Assembly (NCBI GenBank): GCA_025330725.1
Contig: JAIWND010000042.1
Location: 124,001 to 188,000, forward strand
Direction of reading: 5' to 3'
Origin: Chlamydoabsidia padenii
Taxonomy: Eukaryota; Mucoromycota; Mucoromycetes; Mucorales; Cunninghamellaceae
DNA: 64,000 bases
Part shown: in pieces, positions 34,574 through 45,341 of the stretch
How the letters are laid out: the number at the start of each line of letters is the position of its first letter
Numbering within the stretch: position 1 is the first letter of the stretch
Notes under the pieces: model-generated
The model's database searches: none
What the model saw: the letters and a program-made list of their open reading frames with translations, nothing else
What the model was told of the DNA's origin: nothing
Position numbers and translations under genes: made by a program

Positions 34574-35268
34574 TCTTTTTTGCACTCGACTAGAGGGCAG
34601 CGAAATCTCCCATTCACCTTGGCGACGCAAATAACGACTATGAAAAAAAAAATCATATTAGAAATCTGTTACTGAAATAGACACATCGTTTGCTTACTAT
34701 CATGACCCAAGTCGAAAAGAAGCTCGTTGCAGTGATCTCTCGAGCGGTGGGCGAAGAGTGCATTCGCCGTTTCAAATGATTTCTGGCATGGAACGCAGAT
34801 ATGCATATCAGATCGTGAATGCTGGTCAGTCATTGTCAAGACAGGCACGTTCACACGGCGTTGTTCCGTTGCCATGGTTGTTTCCAAGAAATAAAAAAAG
34901 ATAACAAAACAAAGTAAAACCAAGGGACCTCCTGAAAAAGGGCTGTTGGCCAATCAGAAACTGGACGTGGAACGTGGACGTGGGCAGTCAAATGTTGGAC
35001 GTGGAATCCCATACAAATTGGCTGAGGTTTGGACGTGGTGGATCAAAAGCTGGGCGTGGAGATGTTTTTTTTTTTTGTCGAACATAAAATAAAATTATTG
35101 CTTACCTGATTGTTGCTTGCCTGATTCTTATCGCTGTATTATTGTAGGCATTACAAAGATTCTTTGTTTCGGCATTTGTCCCAGCACTTGTAAGAATGCG
35201 AGACGAACCCTTTGAAATGACCTTTTTCCACGCTGTTACAGGCTTCCGTAATTCTTTTTGATAGTGTG

Positions 35269-35552
35269 TGTGATATGGGACGTGATTACGAGACGTAATG
35301 AGCTTGTTTATTCAAGTGAAGAAGAAAAAAAGTCTGTTACTGTTTTTCTATCTCTAATAAGTGTTTGTCCCATCAGTTAAGCCCCCACATTCGTAGTCCG
35401 AATGTGATCATCTTCAACTACTGTGTTACCATACAGATATACTTGTACGGTTCCTGAAAAAATAAAAATAAAAACTTGACTTGATTGCTCACTTCGAGAT
35501 CAATCACTTCAATAAAAAATAAAATAAAAATAAACTACTGCCGTATACGACA
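35269..35552 (-). repeat. 3' LTR of the gypsy element
   Basis: 284 bp, TG...CA termini. It is identical by eye to the LTR at 40317-40600 and is flanked on its left by GTGTG. Confidence 0.95.
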
Positions 35553-35579
35553 TTACTCCCCACCAGTCAAAGACGTATC

Positions 35580-38500
35580 TTACTGTTTAAGTTGTCGGTG
35601 GTTTGTTTTTCTTTGTTTGTTTCTTTTTCGTGTTTCACTGCCAGTTTCTGTGTTCTTTCTTTTTACCCGATTGTTTCTTTTCTTATTGTCGTTTTTCTTC
35701 ACAGGTGCAGTATATGACTGACCCATCAATTCTTTCCAATATTTAGATATTACTTCCTGCGAATGGAAGTTGTTTTCTGGTTCCCATGTATTATGAGAGT
35801 CAGCGTAATTCATCCATTTCACTTTGTATTCATATGTTTTTGCATTGGGATCCTGTCTGTGTGCTACTATTCTTTCCACCTCATAAGTTTCTTCTGCCTT
35901 ATGGTCTTTTACTTCTACTGGTTTCAATTCTTCTACAGTATAGTTTCTGTGAAGCTTGTCGCCTTCCATATCTTTTAAAACATATGTACCCGCTTGTGTT
36001 TTTCGGATCACCTGGTAAGGACCTTCATAGGTGACATCCATTTTTGATCGAAGATTCGCAGGTATTTTCACCCGTACGTAGCTATCAACAGGGTATTCTT
36101 TTTGCATATTCTTTGCATCAAACTTATTTTTCTGTTGTTCAATGGTAAGATTGGTTTTTTCTTGGATCGCAGGGAAGATAATATTCTTTAAATCCTCAAT
36201 TCGCTGTTCGACTTCTTTTTGTGTTAATGGAGTTAGAGTGCCTGTTCCTTCATTGTAGTTTTTGAAGTCATTTAGTTTTCTTCCAAACATCACATTGAAT
36301 GGTGGAGTATTCAATCTCTTTGATGGTTTGTTATTCATTGCTAATTGTGCTGCTGATATATATAGATCCCATTCGTGATCTACACCTTTCACTGCTTTTT
36401 TGATTATGTTCATGGCAGTACCTACTGTTCTTTCAGCGGCACCATTTGCCTGTGGATGATAAGGTGTAATAAGCCGATGATCGAATCCAGCTTTCATTTT
36501 GAATCTTTCCATCACTTGATTCGCAAACTCTTTACCATTATCCGATTGCAATCTCATGGGTATTCCGAAATCACAAAAAACCGGTAATATAGCTTGTACT
36601 ACTGATTCAGCTGTTTTGTCTTGTAGTGGTCGTAAGATCACAAACCTGCTACAAATATCGATCATTACCAAAAGGTACTTGTTTTTTCTTTTTGTCACTG
36701 GCAAAGGGCCAGCAAGATCAATTGCCCAATGATCACCGGGTAATGCAGCATGTACAGGTCTATGCGGATTATAGCCTGTTTTCACAATGTTGAATTTTTG
36801 ACATTGAGCGCAGCTTTTCACTAGCTCCAATGCTTGTTCTTTGATGTTTTTCCAATGTACTCCATTGTTGTGTATTGCTTTGACTATTGCTTCGGCACCA
36901 AAGTGTCCGAATAAATGTGCTTTTTCCAATATGTCTTGTTTTTCTTCTTCTGTGGGAGGTTCCATCATGTTTTCTTTCAGGTAAGTAATACTGGCAAGTC
37001 GAGCAGTTTTTGTTGTTGTTACCGATGCATACTGAGCGGACTGAGTTTTTTCCTCGTTCAGGCCCATACTCCCCACCAGCTCTTTTACCGGAGGGAAAAG
37101 GCGTGACAGTGCATCAGGTAATACATTGTGAATGCCCGGTAAATGCACCACGGTGAAGTTATAGTCCAAAATGGTTTCCATCCATTTCGAGAGCATGGCA
37201 TTCATGTCCTTTTGTGTATGGATATAGACTAAAGCTTTGTGGTCAGTGTGTATAGTAAAGTGTCTACCCCACAGGTACGTGTGAAATTTGTTCAAAGCAA
37301 ATACAATGGCCAAAAGTTCTCTTTTTGTGGTACCATAATTGCGTTCAGATTTGGTCAGTGACCTGGCCATAAAACCAATGTGGCGCTTGTTGTTGTTTTC
37401 GTCCAATTGATAAAGGACGGCTCCAATGCCCACATCAGATGCATCAGTGGCAACATGGAATGGTAAATCCCAGTCCGCGGCATGTAATACCAAGTCACTC
37501 ATCAATACTTTCTTAACGGCATCGAAAGCAAGTTCCGCTTCCTGTGTCCACCGTGAACCCAAACGACCCTCGTGAGAACGTAATTCGTCCAAAGGTGCTG
37601 TGAGTGTGGAGATGAGTGGGATGAAATCACGAAAGTAATTAATCAACCCGAGGAATCTCTGAACGTCTTTACCGGTTCGAGGTATAGGCCAGTCTTGCGT
37701 GTTGCTTACTTTTCTAGGATCCAAGGATTTTTCTCCATTGGTGGCAACGCAAAATCCTAACAAATAAATGGTCTTCTGTGCAAAGTGGCACTTCTTAGGA
37801 TTCAAGATTAATTTGATTTTGGTGAGTTCTTCAATGACCATCCTAACATGCTGTGTGTGTTCTTCCATTGTTTTGCTGAATACTACAATATCATCGATAA
37901 AAGTAGCAACGAAGTCCTTAAAAGGTGCATGGTTGAAGAGATTGGTCATCACTCTTTGAAATTTAGAAGAGATTGGTTTCAAACCAAAAGGACATCCTCT
38001 AAACATGTATTGTTTTCCATCCACCGATGTAAATGCTGTTTTGTGTTGATGTGGTGGATGTATAGGGAAGCGATGAAACGCATTTGTAAGATCAAGTGTG
38101 GTATAAACATTAGAGCCAGCTAGTCGCGTGAAAATGTCATTGATCTTAGGAAGGGGAAACTTGTCTTCCTTCAAATATTTGTTAATATGGCGAGGATCTA
38201 AACAAGGTCGTTTATCAGTGTAGTTGCCGAGTAAATCCTTCTTGGGAGCAAGAGTAAGTGGACTATTCCATCGGTTATCAACGTTGGAAGGGACAGTAGT
38301 GATGATTCCATCCGCTAACCATTTTTCCACTGTTTCTGCTATTTTTGGTTTTAGAGCATGCGCGATCGGATACTGAGGTCTGTAACAAACAGCATCGTCC
38401 GGCGTATCTAAATAGACTACCGCATCTGGATGTGTACAAAAAGAATCAAGAGGTAACTCTTGATTTTCATCAATACCGGGTTGTATGCATTGCATGAATT

Positions 38501-40283
38501 CATATCTGTCTTCCTCGGTTCCATAAGGATCCTCGTTAGGCACGGGCTTATCTTTCAATGGGTTTTCGCCCACATCTTTGGTTGGTGGATCCCAAGCAAC
38601 AGCCAATCCAGTGTACCCAATGCCTAGTTTGGACATTAAATCGGTTCCTATTGACATTGTTCTATCAAATGCTAGATCCATGGCCTCCAACTGACATGTG
38701 TATGGGGTGCCGTTATATCTAATATTTAGCAGGGGTGTGTGCCCATAACTTGTAGTTGTTGTTCCTGCATCCGCTAATGTAATTACAAAGTCTGTTTTAC
38801 GTGGAATTATAGGAATGTTGTTTGCCAGACAGTATTTTTTATTTATCGACGAAAAATTAGCTCCACTATCTACTAATGCCAAGATCGGCTCCTTTTCTAA
38901 GTAGAGAGGGACATTAATTTCATTGTCAAAAATGTATTCAGAAGTAATTCCTTCTTTTTTATCTGTCTTTTTTGGCTTACAGGGTAGTTTGTCGGCAATG
39001 TTCATGCTTCCTCGGAAGATCTTGGAAACCTTGTCGATTTCTTCATCTTGTTTCCGCACTGCCTTGCTGTATTGTTTGGCCACACGACTCATAGGTCTTT
39101 GGTACGTGCGGTTGGGATAGGTTCTCCCTTGTTGTTGGTTTTGAGGAGAGCGTGTTCCGCTTCCTTGTTGATGGTTGTTGCTGCTGCTACCATTGCCCTT
39201 CTTGTTTTTACAGTCATGCCCAGGCATGTACTTTTCCCCACATCCCTCATCACAGTACTTACCTCCACCAGGATAGGGTCCAGTGATGGCAGCACGACGA
39301 GATCGCTTCGACTGATCCGGTTGTTCCCGTTGATCTTGGTCAAAACGTCGCTTGCTGTTGGTGAAGCTCCTAGGCCGAGGTTTGAGTTCCAAATCCGTGG
39401 CAAAGGCACACATATCCTTAAAGGATTTGTTGATAAAAGGCGTAGGTCCGTCTTTTATAGCTTCCAACAAGCGGTGGCGCCAGTTGCTGTCGAGATTCCG
39501 AGCAATAGCGAAGAAGGCCAGGGTAGACTTGGAAATCTTGTCCCAATCAACAGCTTCAGTGGCTTCCATCAACCTAAAGAAAAAATCTTCCCCGGATTCA
39601 TCATCGCGAGGTGTTGTATCCAACCACTCGATTGTATTCTTTACCTTTTGGCGAGGAGTGTTGGTGAATTCCACTAACCACTCTTTCACCATAGCCCAGT
39701 TTTCCTGTGCTTGGTCCCCCAAGATGCTTCTTTGGTTTTCTAAGAACACCTTGTAAGACTTGCTGACAAGTCTTGGCAAGAATCGTTGGTAGTCTGTTTC
39801 GACATCCAAGCAGTGCAGATTCATGACTTCTTCAAGAGACTTGACGAACTCACGAGCGTTCTTGGTAACCATGTGTTCCGGGTGCATGGTTTTTTCCTTG
39901 TTGGTGGTCAAGAACGGGAAGTCATTAACGTGGGGAACAGCCTTGGTAGCATCCGCCTTGTTTCCAGGGGCAGCAGACGAGTCATTGCCAGGGTCAGAGT
40001 TGTTTCCCCGGTTACCATCATTGAAGTGTTCCTCCAAAGGGTAACGTTGCGCCATGGTTTTCTTGGTGCCTTGGTGGAGTTGCCACAACTGATTGGCTTT
40101 TTCCACCAATTTCAATTGGTCCTCCGCATCCGTGTTGTTGAGAATGGCCTCATCCGCCAAATCTTGCATCTCGTTGTAGCGGTCCAACGTCATTTGAACC
40201 ACTCGCTTGGCCTTGTCAAGACCAACTTCGTACGCATTGTCGGCGTCAATGTCCATAGTGTTGTTGTTGATGTTGTAGTTCAT
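35580..40283 (-). CDS. Gag-Pol polyprotein with chromodomain
   Basis: 1567 aa in one open frame. Domains in order are Gag (1 to about 330) and a zinc knuckle-like CDEGCGEKYMPGHDC (about 345). An aspartic protease follows (LALVDSGANFSSI, about 470). Reverse transcriptase runs from about 670 to 860, with LDLTNAFHRFPIH and the active site FIDDIVVFSK near 798. RNase H includes HTDHKALVYIH near 1017. The integrase HHCC finger is near 1135-1160 (HFGAEAIVKAIHNN...CAQC), and the core has IDLAGPLP, LQSDNGKEF and AAERT near 1190-1280. A C-terminal chromodomain (YEVERIVAHR...YKVKWMNY...NTWEPENNF, about 1465-1515) presumably targets integration to modified chromatin. The tail is Lys/Arg-rich. All catalytic residues are present. 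Confidence 0.95.
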   Translation of the reverse strand: MNYNINNNTMDIDADNAYEVGLDKAKRVVQMTLDRYNEMQDLADEAILNNTDAEDQLKLVEKANQLWQLHQGTKKTMAQRYPLEEHFNDGNRGNNSDPGNDSSAAPGNKADATKAVPHVNDFPFLTTNKEKTMHPEHMVTKNAREFVKSLEEVMNLHCLDVETDYQRFLPRLVSKSYKVFLENQRSILGDQAQENWAMVKEWLVEFTNTPRQKVKNTIEWLDTTPRDDESGEDFFFRLMEATEAVDWDKISKSTLAFFAIARNLDSNWRHRLLEAIKDGPTPFINKSFKDMCAFATDLELKPRPRSFTNSKRRFDQDQREQPDQSKRSRRAAITGPYPGGGKYCDEGCGEKYMPGHDCKNKKGNGSSSNNHQQGSGTRSPQNQQQGRTYPNRTYQRPMSRVAKQYSKAVRKQDEEIDKVSKIFRGSMNIADKLPCKPKKTDKKEGITSEYIFDNEINVPLYLEKEPILALVDSGANFSSINKKYCLANNIPIIPRKTDFVITLADAGTTTTSYGHTPLLNIRYNGTPYTCQLEAMDLAFDRTMSIGTDLMSKLGIGYTGLAVAWDPPTKDVGENPLKDKPVPNEDPYGTEEDRYEFMQCIQPGIDENQELPLDSFCTHPDAVVYLDTPDDAVCYRPQYPIAHALKPKIAETVEKWLADGIITTVPSNVDNRWNSPLTLAPKKDLLGNYTDKRPCLDPRHINKYLKEDKFPLPKINDIFTRLAGSNVYTTLDLTNAFHRFPIHPPHQHKTAFTSVDGKQYMFRGCPFGLKPISSKFQRVMTNLFNHAPFKDFVATFIDDIVVFSKTMEEHTQHVRMVIEELTKIKLILNPKKCHFAQKTIYLLGFCVATNGEKSLDPRKVSNTQDWPIPRTGKDVQRFLGLINYFRDFIPLISTLTAPLDELRSHEGRLGSRWTQEAELAFDAVKKVLMSDLVLHAADWDLPFHVATDASDVGIGAVLYQLDENNNKRHIGFMARSLTKSERNYGTTKRELLAIVFALNKFHTYLWGRHFTIHTDHKALVYIHTQKDMNAMLSKWMETILDYNFTVVHLPGIHNVLPDALSRLFPPVKELVGSMGLNEEKTQSAQYASVTTTKTARLASITYLKENMMEPPTEEEKQDILEKAHLFGHFGAEAIVKAIHNNGVHWKNIKEQALELVKSCAQCQKFNIVKTGYNPHRPVHAALPGDHWAIDLAGPLPVTKRKNKYLLVMIDICSRFVILRPLQDKTAESVVQAILPVFCDFGIPMRLQSDNGKEFANQVMERFKMKAGFDHRLITPYHPQANGAAERTVGTAMNIIKKAVKGVDHEWDLYISAAQLAMNNKPSKRLNTPPFNVMFGRKLNDFKNYNEGTGTLTPLTQKEVEQRIEDLKNIIFPAIQEKTNLTIEQQKNKFDAKNMQKEYPVDSYVRVKIPANLRSKMDVTYEGPYQVIRKTQAGTYVLKDMEGDKLHRNYTVEELKPVEVKDHKAEETYEVERIVAHRQDPNAKTYEYKVKWMNYADSHNTWEPENNFHSQEVISKYWKELMGQSYTAPVKKNDNKKRNNRVKRKNTETGSETRKRNKQRKTNHRQLKQ

Positions 40284-40316
40284 GTTGTAGTGAAGAGACG
40301 AGTTCGTAAAAAAAAA

Positions 40317-40600
40317 TGTGATATGGGACGTGATTACGAGACGTAATGAGCTTGTTTATTCAAGTGAAGAAGAAAAAAAGTCTGTTACTGTTTTTCTATC
40401 TCTAATAAGTGTTTGTCCCATCAGTTAAGCCCCCACATTCGTAGTCCGAATGTGATCATCTTCAACTACTGTGTTACCATACAGATATACTTGTACGGTT
40501 CCTGAAAAAATAAAAATAAAAACTTGACTTGATTGCTCACTTCGAGATCAATCACTTCAATAAAAAATAAAATAAAAATAAACTACTGCCGTATACGACA
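40317..40600 (-). repeat. 5' LTR of the gypsy element
   Basis: 284 bp, same sequence as 35269-35552. It holds the promoter side of the element on the minus strand and is followed on its right by the GTGTG target duplication. Confidence 0.95.
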
Positions 40601-41712
40601 GTGTGTCTTCCTGCAAAAACCTATGGCGCTTAACCTTACTCTTCGCCACGGCCCAGAATTGTTCTATTGGGTTAAGCTCAGGAGAATAGGGAGGGAGATA
40701 CACACATTTGTATCCTCGATATTCAATATATTTCTTTATGTTTTCATGCGTATGAATGGGCGCATTATCCATAACTATGTAATGACCTTTCATATGCGGG
40801 TATTTGTCCATCTCATCTAGAGTCGTTTTTAAGAAACTAATGTAATGACCTGTTACGGTTCCTGAGATGATATATCCATCGGCTTTTCTCTTCTTGGCAG
40901 GCCTTGGTTTTTTCACACCAACTGTGATCAAACCAACGGCAGAGATTGCACCCAATATGGATGTTGTATTTGCTCTTGTTGTAGGCCGGGTAACAATAGC
41001 ACGAGTACCTTTTGTGGACCATGCTCTTGATCGTTTCATATTGATATCAAAAGCGGATTCGTCAAGAAACACACAATTCGTCAAGAAGTTCATGTCCGTA
41101 TTTTCCCATTTACGAACCCAATCGTACCGCTCCTCGATCTTTGCTAGACTGTTCCGTTCAATAGAACGGAAATCAGCCTTTTTCAGTGAAAGGTTGCATT
41201 CACTTCTCATAAAGTTATAAACAGTGCTACGTGAAACTTTGAGATTATCGAATCGCTTCAATAAATGCTCGGTAACCTCAATAACAGTAGCAGAGGGATT
41301 ATCATCAATAAAGTCAATGAGAGTCATCTTATGTTCTTCGGTTAAGATACACTTACGACCTCTATTTTCACTACTCTCAAAAATACTGTCAGGGAACGTA
41401 TTATATTGCTTTACCCATTTCTGAGCAGTTCGAACGTGAATACCAAGTTGCCGAGCAGCTGCTGCAGCACTCATACACTTTTCAATCTTCAGGTCAAAAA
41501 ATCTAACCTTATCCTGGACGGTATAGCGCACATAATCTCGTCTGGTATTTGCCTCCTTCATACAGACATCTTCGTTTTTTGGTTTTTGTATCAACATTGG
41601 ACAGCTCGGAAACGACTCAATGATGGGTGCATCGTTCAAGTATTCAGTATGAGTTGCAATTGTCTCAACAATGAATTCATTCTCATCAACGATGTAGTCC
41701 ATAGGCTCAGGA

Positions 41713-42082
41713 CCACCCTATGGTGACATTTAAAAAGTTGATTACGCACAAGCGGCCTGGATTTACCCGATAAATCATTCTAATCCCGCTCTACTACGCG
41801 AAATTTCTGCAACTATGATAATGCATTGCACTTAAGAATTTCAACTCCGCTATTCATGCAAAAATCAATGTCTCCACTACAACAACGCCCAATAACCACT
41901 ACAAAAAAGTAAAGTGTGTGCCCCCGCAAAGAGGGGGGTATTAACAGACGCCACTTGGAGCCCAAAAAGGGACGCCAGTTGGCGACCTCTGGTCGTTTAT
42001 TTGAAAAAAAGCATAATGATATAATAGTAATAGTTGGTGGGGGCATACAAGTATATAAATATAATGGAATTCTATCAGTACT
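41713..42082. other. Intergenic, 3' of the 42083 gene
   Basis: No gene. A short repeated word ACGCCA-TTGG occurs at about 41949 and 41970 next to a G-run. Its meaning is unknown. Confidence 0.4.
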
Positions 42083-44297
42083 TCAGTCTTCGGTAAATAT
42101 ATCCTGACCAAGTTTGGATAATGATGATGAAGAAGGTAGTTGATGATTTCGTTTGGCAAGCATACTACGAATACGCAAAGTTGATCCAGGGCCTCGTTGA
42201 GAAGGGATTTTGAGCATAGTTTTTTGTGGCACACCAGCAGCATTGGTCATGGTGGATGTAGTTGTTGATTCATAAGGTGAAGTTGTTGTTGCTGTTACTG
42301 TTGCTGCGGTGGTGGTGGTGGAAGCGTTATTGATGTTTGATGGTTGTAAGGGAAGATTCACCTTGGCAGATGAAATAAAATGATCCTTTGTTTTATTGGT
42401 CAAAGAAGACGTACGGACACGATTAACACCCAAATTGGCTTTGATAGGCGCCCGTGGAGACAAAATTGTATTGGAAGAAGAAGAGTTGTTATTTGCATAA
42501 TTTGAGGTGGTGGAATGACGATAGCCCGTTTTCTTTGGATGATACGCAGAAGGTTGTTGTGGTAAAGGTGGTGGCGGATGACTGGTGAGTACGGGAATGG
42601 ATGATACAGATGATATAGAAGATGAACGATGTCGGCCAGTTGTAGAGTTTTCTGGCCGTTGCGATGAAGTATTTTGTCGCCAAGTTGTGGAAGAATATCG
42701 ATGGTTTGATGTTGAATGAGTTGTTGAAGATGATGTTGAATTAGTTGGCGAGTTGCTTCGACTTTTAAGGTCCACTGACATTCGTGATGATTGGTTCGTT
42801 ACCTAATTGAATAAACAAAAAAGTCAAGTTTAACAATTGATAATAGAATAGTCAGAAGAAGAAGATATCTCTTTACATTTTTGCCCAACAGATTATCCTG
42901 TAGTTCCAGAATCACCAGAATATCTTCCCCATTCACTTTCATTGGAGCGTTTCTTGTATATGTTTTCCACATATCCACACCTTCACGAATCTTGTCACCG
43001 AGCTGAATCAAAACAAAGATAAGATAAATATCCAAGTCACATCGATTTCTGTTTTTTCCTACCAATTTCACTTGATCAACACCATTCCGTTTTCTTGAAC
43101 TGGTTAGTAAAATCTTTCTTCGCTTCAGGTTGCTTTTAGCCGATAAAGCGATAGTTTCAGCCAGATCCAAATCGACATATGCTTTTTGAAGAGCTTGGAC
43201 GTCCGCTTAATATAAACGAAATGTAAGCGTCAGTCTCTATTTATTTATTTATTTTTCACTTTTAACATGTTTTCTGGTACTTACTCGTGGTACCAATAGT
43301 TTCGAAGAATTTGCCGGCGTCCAATTCTAAATCCCGAAGTCGATCAGTCAATTGACGCAAAAGATGCTTGGTATCCGGTTTATAACGAATGCGAGACACA
43401 AAACGAGAATGCTATCATGAAAGAATAAGAAATAAAGAAAAAGTATTTATCAAAAAAAGTGCAAATGAGAATCACCCCCTCCCGTGTATATACACACAAC
43501 GGGGGTGGGGTGGGGTCGTGGGGACAGATCTTACTGTTTGAGGAGATTTGTTCTCATAACCACCAGGATTGTTGCTATTGGAGGGGATGGCGGGATGATC
43601 ATGATTTCCAATAGGTCGATGTTTATAAATTGGCTGTTGTTGCTGAGATAATTTGTTGATGCGATCATCTTGAGTAGAAGAGTAAATATGGATCGCAGAT
43701 TTGATGGCAGAGTCCAAAGATGCTTCAGCGGAGATCAGTAGGTCACGCGTCGATGGACCATCGGTACCAGTTGTTGAGGAACCACATGACAAGGCAGAAG
43801 AAAGTCCCAACTCTTTCAACATGGTTTCAATATGTCCAGTGGTAGATTCCACATTAGTAATGGCTTGGTTTGTCATTTCGAGCTGGGCCATCAATTCATT
43901 CAATTCGGCTGTTTTCAGTGTCAGGATGGACCTCAAGTTGGCAATGGTTTGAGTGCCCTAGTATCATTTTGTTAGAAGATGATGATGACAATAGTGAAAA
44001 CAGTGAAAACAGTGAAAACAGTGAAAACAAAAACAAAAAACAAGGAATTACAAAGTAAATGTATTTGTTGATGAACACTAACAAGAATAAGAACCGACTT
44101 ACCTCATCAAGTCTTGCTAAAAGTTGACTAACGGCTGAATCTGTTTCATGTTTGTTGTTGTTATTGTTGTTGTTAACAGTAGTATTGTTTTTCATATTGT
44201 TAGCATAATCAAGATGAGCCTGTTTGGTGATAGTATTGTCAATAAACGATGCTGCAGGTGTAGACATATGGAGTGGCTCTTGATAAAGATCCGTCAT
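42083..44297 (-). CDS. Unidentified six-exon protein, coiled-coil N-terminus and Ser/Thr-rich tail
   Basis: Exons 44297-44103, 43957-43535, 43411-43285, 43205-43063, 43002-42877 and 42802-42083 encode about 577 aa with all phases closing. Exon 1 holds a poly-Asn stretch and then DSAVSQLLARLDE. Exon 2 has a heptad-like helix (ILTLKTAELNELMAQLEMTN...HIETMLKELG). Exons 3-5 form a compact helical domain with LLRQLTDRLRDLELDAGKFF, KAYVDLDLAETIALSAKSNL and KIREGVDMWKTY. The last exon is a disordered Ser/Thr/Pro/Asn-rich tail ending with a basic segment (MLKIPSQRGPGSTLRIRSM). I do not recognise the family. The build, helical core plus basic Ser-rich tail with a KIPSQR motif, recalls microtubule-tip adaptors, but this is a guess. 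Confidence 0.7.
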
Positions 44298-45341
44298 AGA
44301 AAGAAGAAAAAAAGTTCAATAGAGAAGGATGGGATAATATATATGTATATATATAGGTAAAGTGTGTTTACTTTCTTGTGTGTGATTGTGTTGTAGTTTT
44401 TGAGCTCTATAGACACAAAAAAAAAACAGATAGCAGCACAAGAAAGAAAAAAAGAGGTCGATTGAGGAAGAGTAGAAGAAGAAAAAAAAATAGTATACAC
44501 AGTGGAGGGGAAGGATGCAAGGCGATACAATGTTCAATTCACACTCCGGCTCACTGTGGTTAGAGTACAGGATTTTACCCTAAAATTAGACGATTCTTTT
44601 TTTATGGACGTTTGCACATATTCATTAGACGTACTGAAGACTCAAACGGGACACAGTTGTAGACATCTTTCATTAGTTTTTTATTTATTTAAAAGTTTCT
44701 ATAAGTTGTCCCTGAATGCTGAACGGTTTTGTTGCGCTTTGATGATATGCTTCAATAATATAACTTTTCAGATAATTAGTGTTTTATTATACATATAAGA
44801 AGCCTTGAAGTGAGTACTTGTCAAACAGAAGAATTATTATAATGCTAAGACCAGAAGAAACAGTTTTATATCATGTCAAACAGGCATATATATAATGATA
44901 ATTACAACATTCAAGGTAAAAGTCAGAAAACATTTCAAACATCCGGTAAATCGAGAGTGGAAGCACTGTATTTCATTTTTTTATTTAGGATATGTGTGCT
45001 GTTTTATTTTCTTTTTTAATTTGTAAAGTGTCCCAACAATAACCTGAAAAGGTGTAACAAAGCTTTATTGGTACAGTTTTTACTCTTAGACGATGATAGT
45101 TTTTTTTTTTTTTAATTTTTATCAGGGGAAATGCTGCGCGCAAGGGTGGCCCCCCTCCCCCGATTTACTTATACCCGAGCACTGATAAATGCCCGTTAAA
45201 ACCAAATGTCACGAATAGACTAAATGCCCATTAAAATCATGTCACGTGGCAGATATTGAAGAAATTGACCAAGAACTGTTTTGTTTTTTTCCCTTACTCT
45301 TTTTCTTCCGCCCCTTTTTATTCAAATCACTCTCGACAACT
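44298..45341. other. Intergenic; contains a direct repeat
   Basis: The proximal part is the promoter side of the 42083-44297 gene, with TATATAT words near 44337-44354. At 45186-45246 two copies of TAAATGCCC-TTAAAA-C followed by ATGTCACG lie head to tail. They may mark the left end of the dead MULE that follows. Confidence 0.4.

Larger units (their letters stand above)
29380..34875 (-). pseudogene. C2H2 zinc-finger gene split by a MULE insertion
   Basis: Exon 1 (34875-34698) starts MATEQRRVNV and holds finger 1, CVPCQKSF...H...H (C-x2-C-x12-H-x4-H). After an intron, exon 2 (from 34637) reads GRFRCPLVEC and stops at the MULE boundary (34574). The frame resumes exactly at 30809 with YLNVSSFRKHALLKH. 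Finger 2 (C-x4-C-x12-H-x4-H) is therefore cut between its Cys and His pairs. The frame continues through a basic AAKRRRLTASAF stretch and about 340 further residues of unknown fold. Near 29740-29697 the frame changes; a GTGATT...AATAG intron or an A6 indel would join it to the last exon ending at 29380. Base composition is more GC-rich than the neighbours. The gene lies between two inverted transposon arms with its ATG about 40 bp from arm 2, so it may be transposon cargo. The product is likely DNA-binding; its role is unknown. Confidence 0.65.
35269..40600 (-). mobile_element. Complete Ty3/gypsy chromovirus retrotransposon
   Basis: 5332 bp. The two 284-bp LTRs (35269-35552 and 40317-40600) begin TGTGATATGG and end TATACGACA on the plus strand and show no differences by eye. 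A 5-bp target duplication GTGTG flanks the element (35264-35268 and 40601-40605). A purine-rich GGTGGGGAGTAA precedes the 3' LTR on the coding (minus) strand as polypurine tract. No TGG-type tRNA primer site follows the 5' LTR, where there is a T9 run and then ACGAACTCG. Identical LTRs and an open polyprotein frame indicate a recent, possibly active copy. Confidence 0.95.
34914..41712 (-). mobile_element. Inverted arm 2: Tc1/IS630-like copy 2, split by a retrotransposon
   Basis: 41712-40606 encodes residues from PEPMDYIVDENEFIVE to LQEDTLS of the same transposase as copy 1, and 35263-35151 encodes the remaining C-terminus, RITEACNSVEK through CRNKESL and stop. The 3' flank to 34914 also matches copy 1. 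The gene lacks its first codons, since homology ends at 41712 inside the N-terminal extension, and it is interrupted by the gypsy element. It cannot make transposase, but the intact copy 1 could act on any shared ends. Confidence 0.9.

Noticed and set aside
41900..42010. Terminal repeat of a further element (ACGCCA-TTGG words)
   Set aside because: Only two short imperfect words, no partner elsewhere in the window and no duplication.
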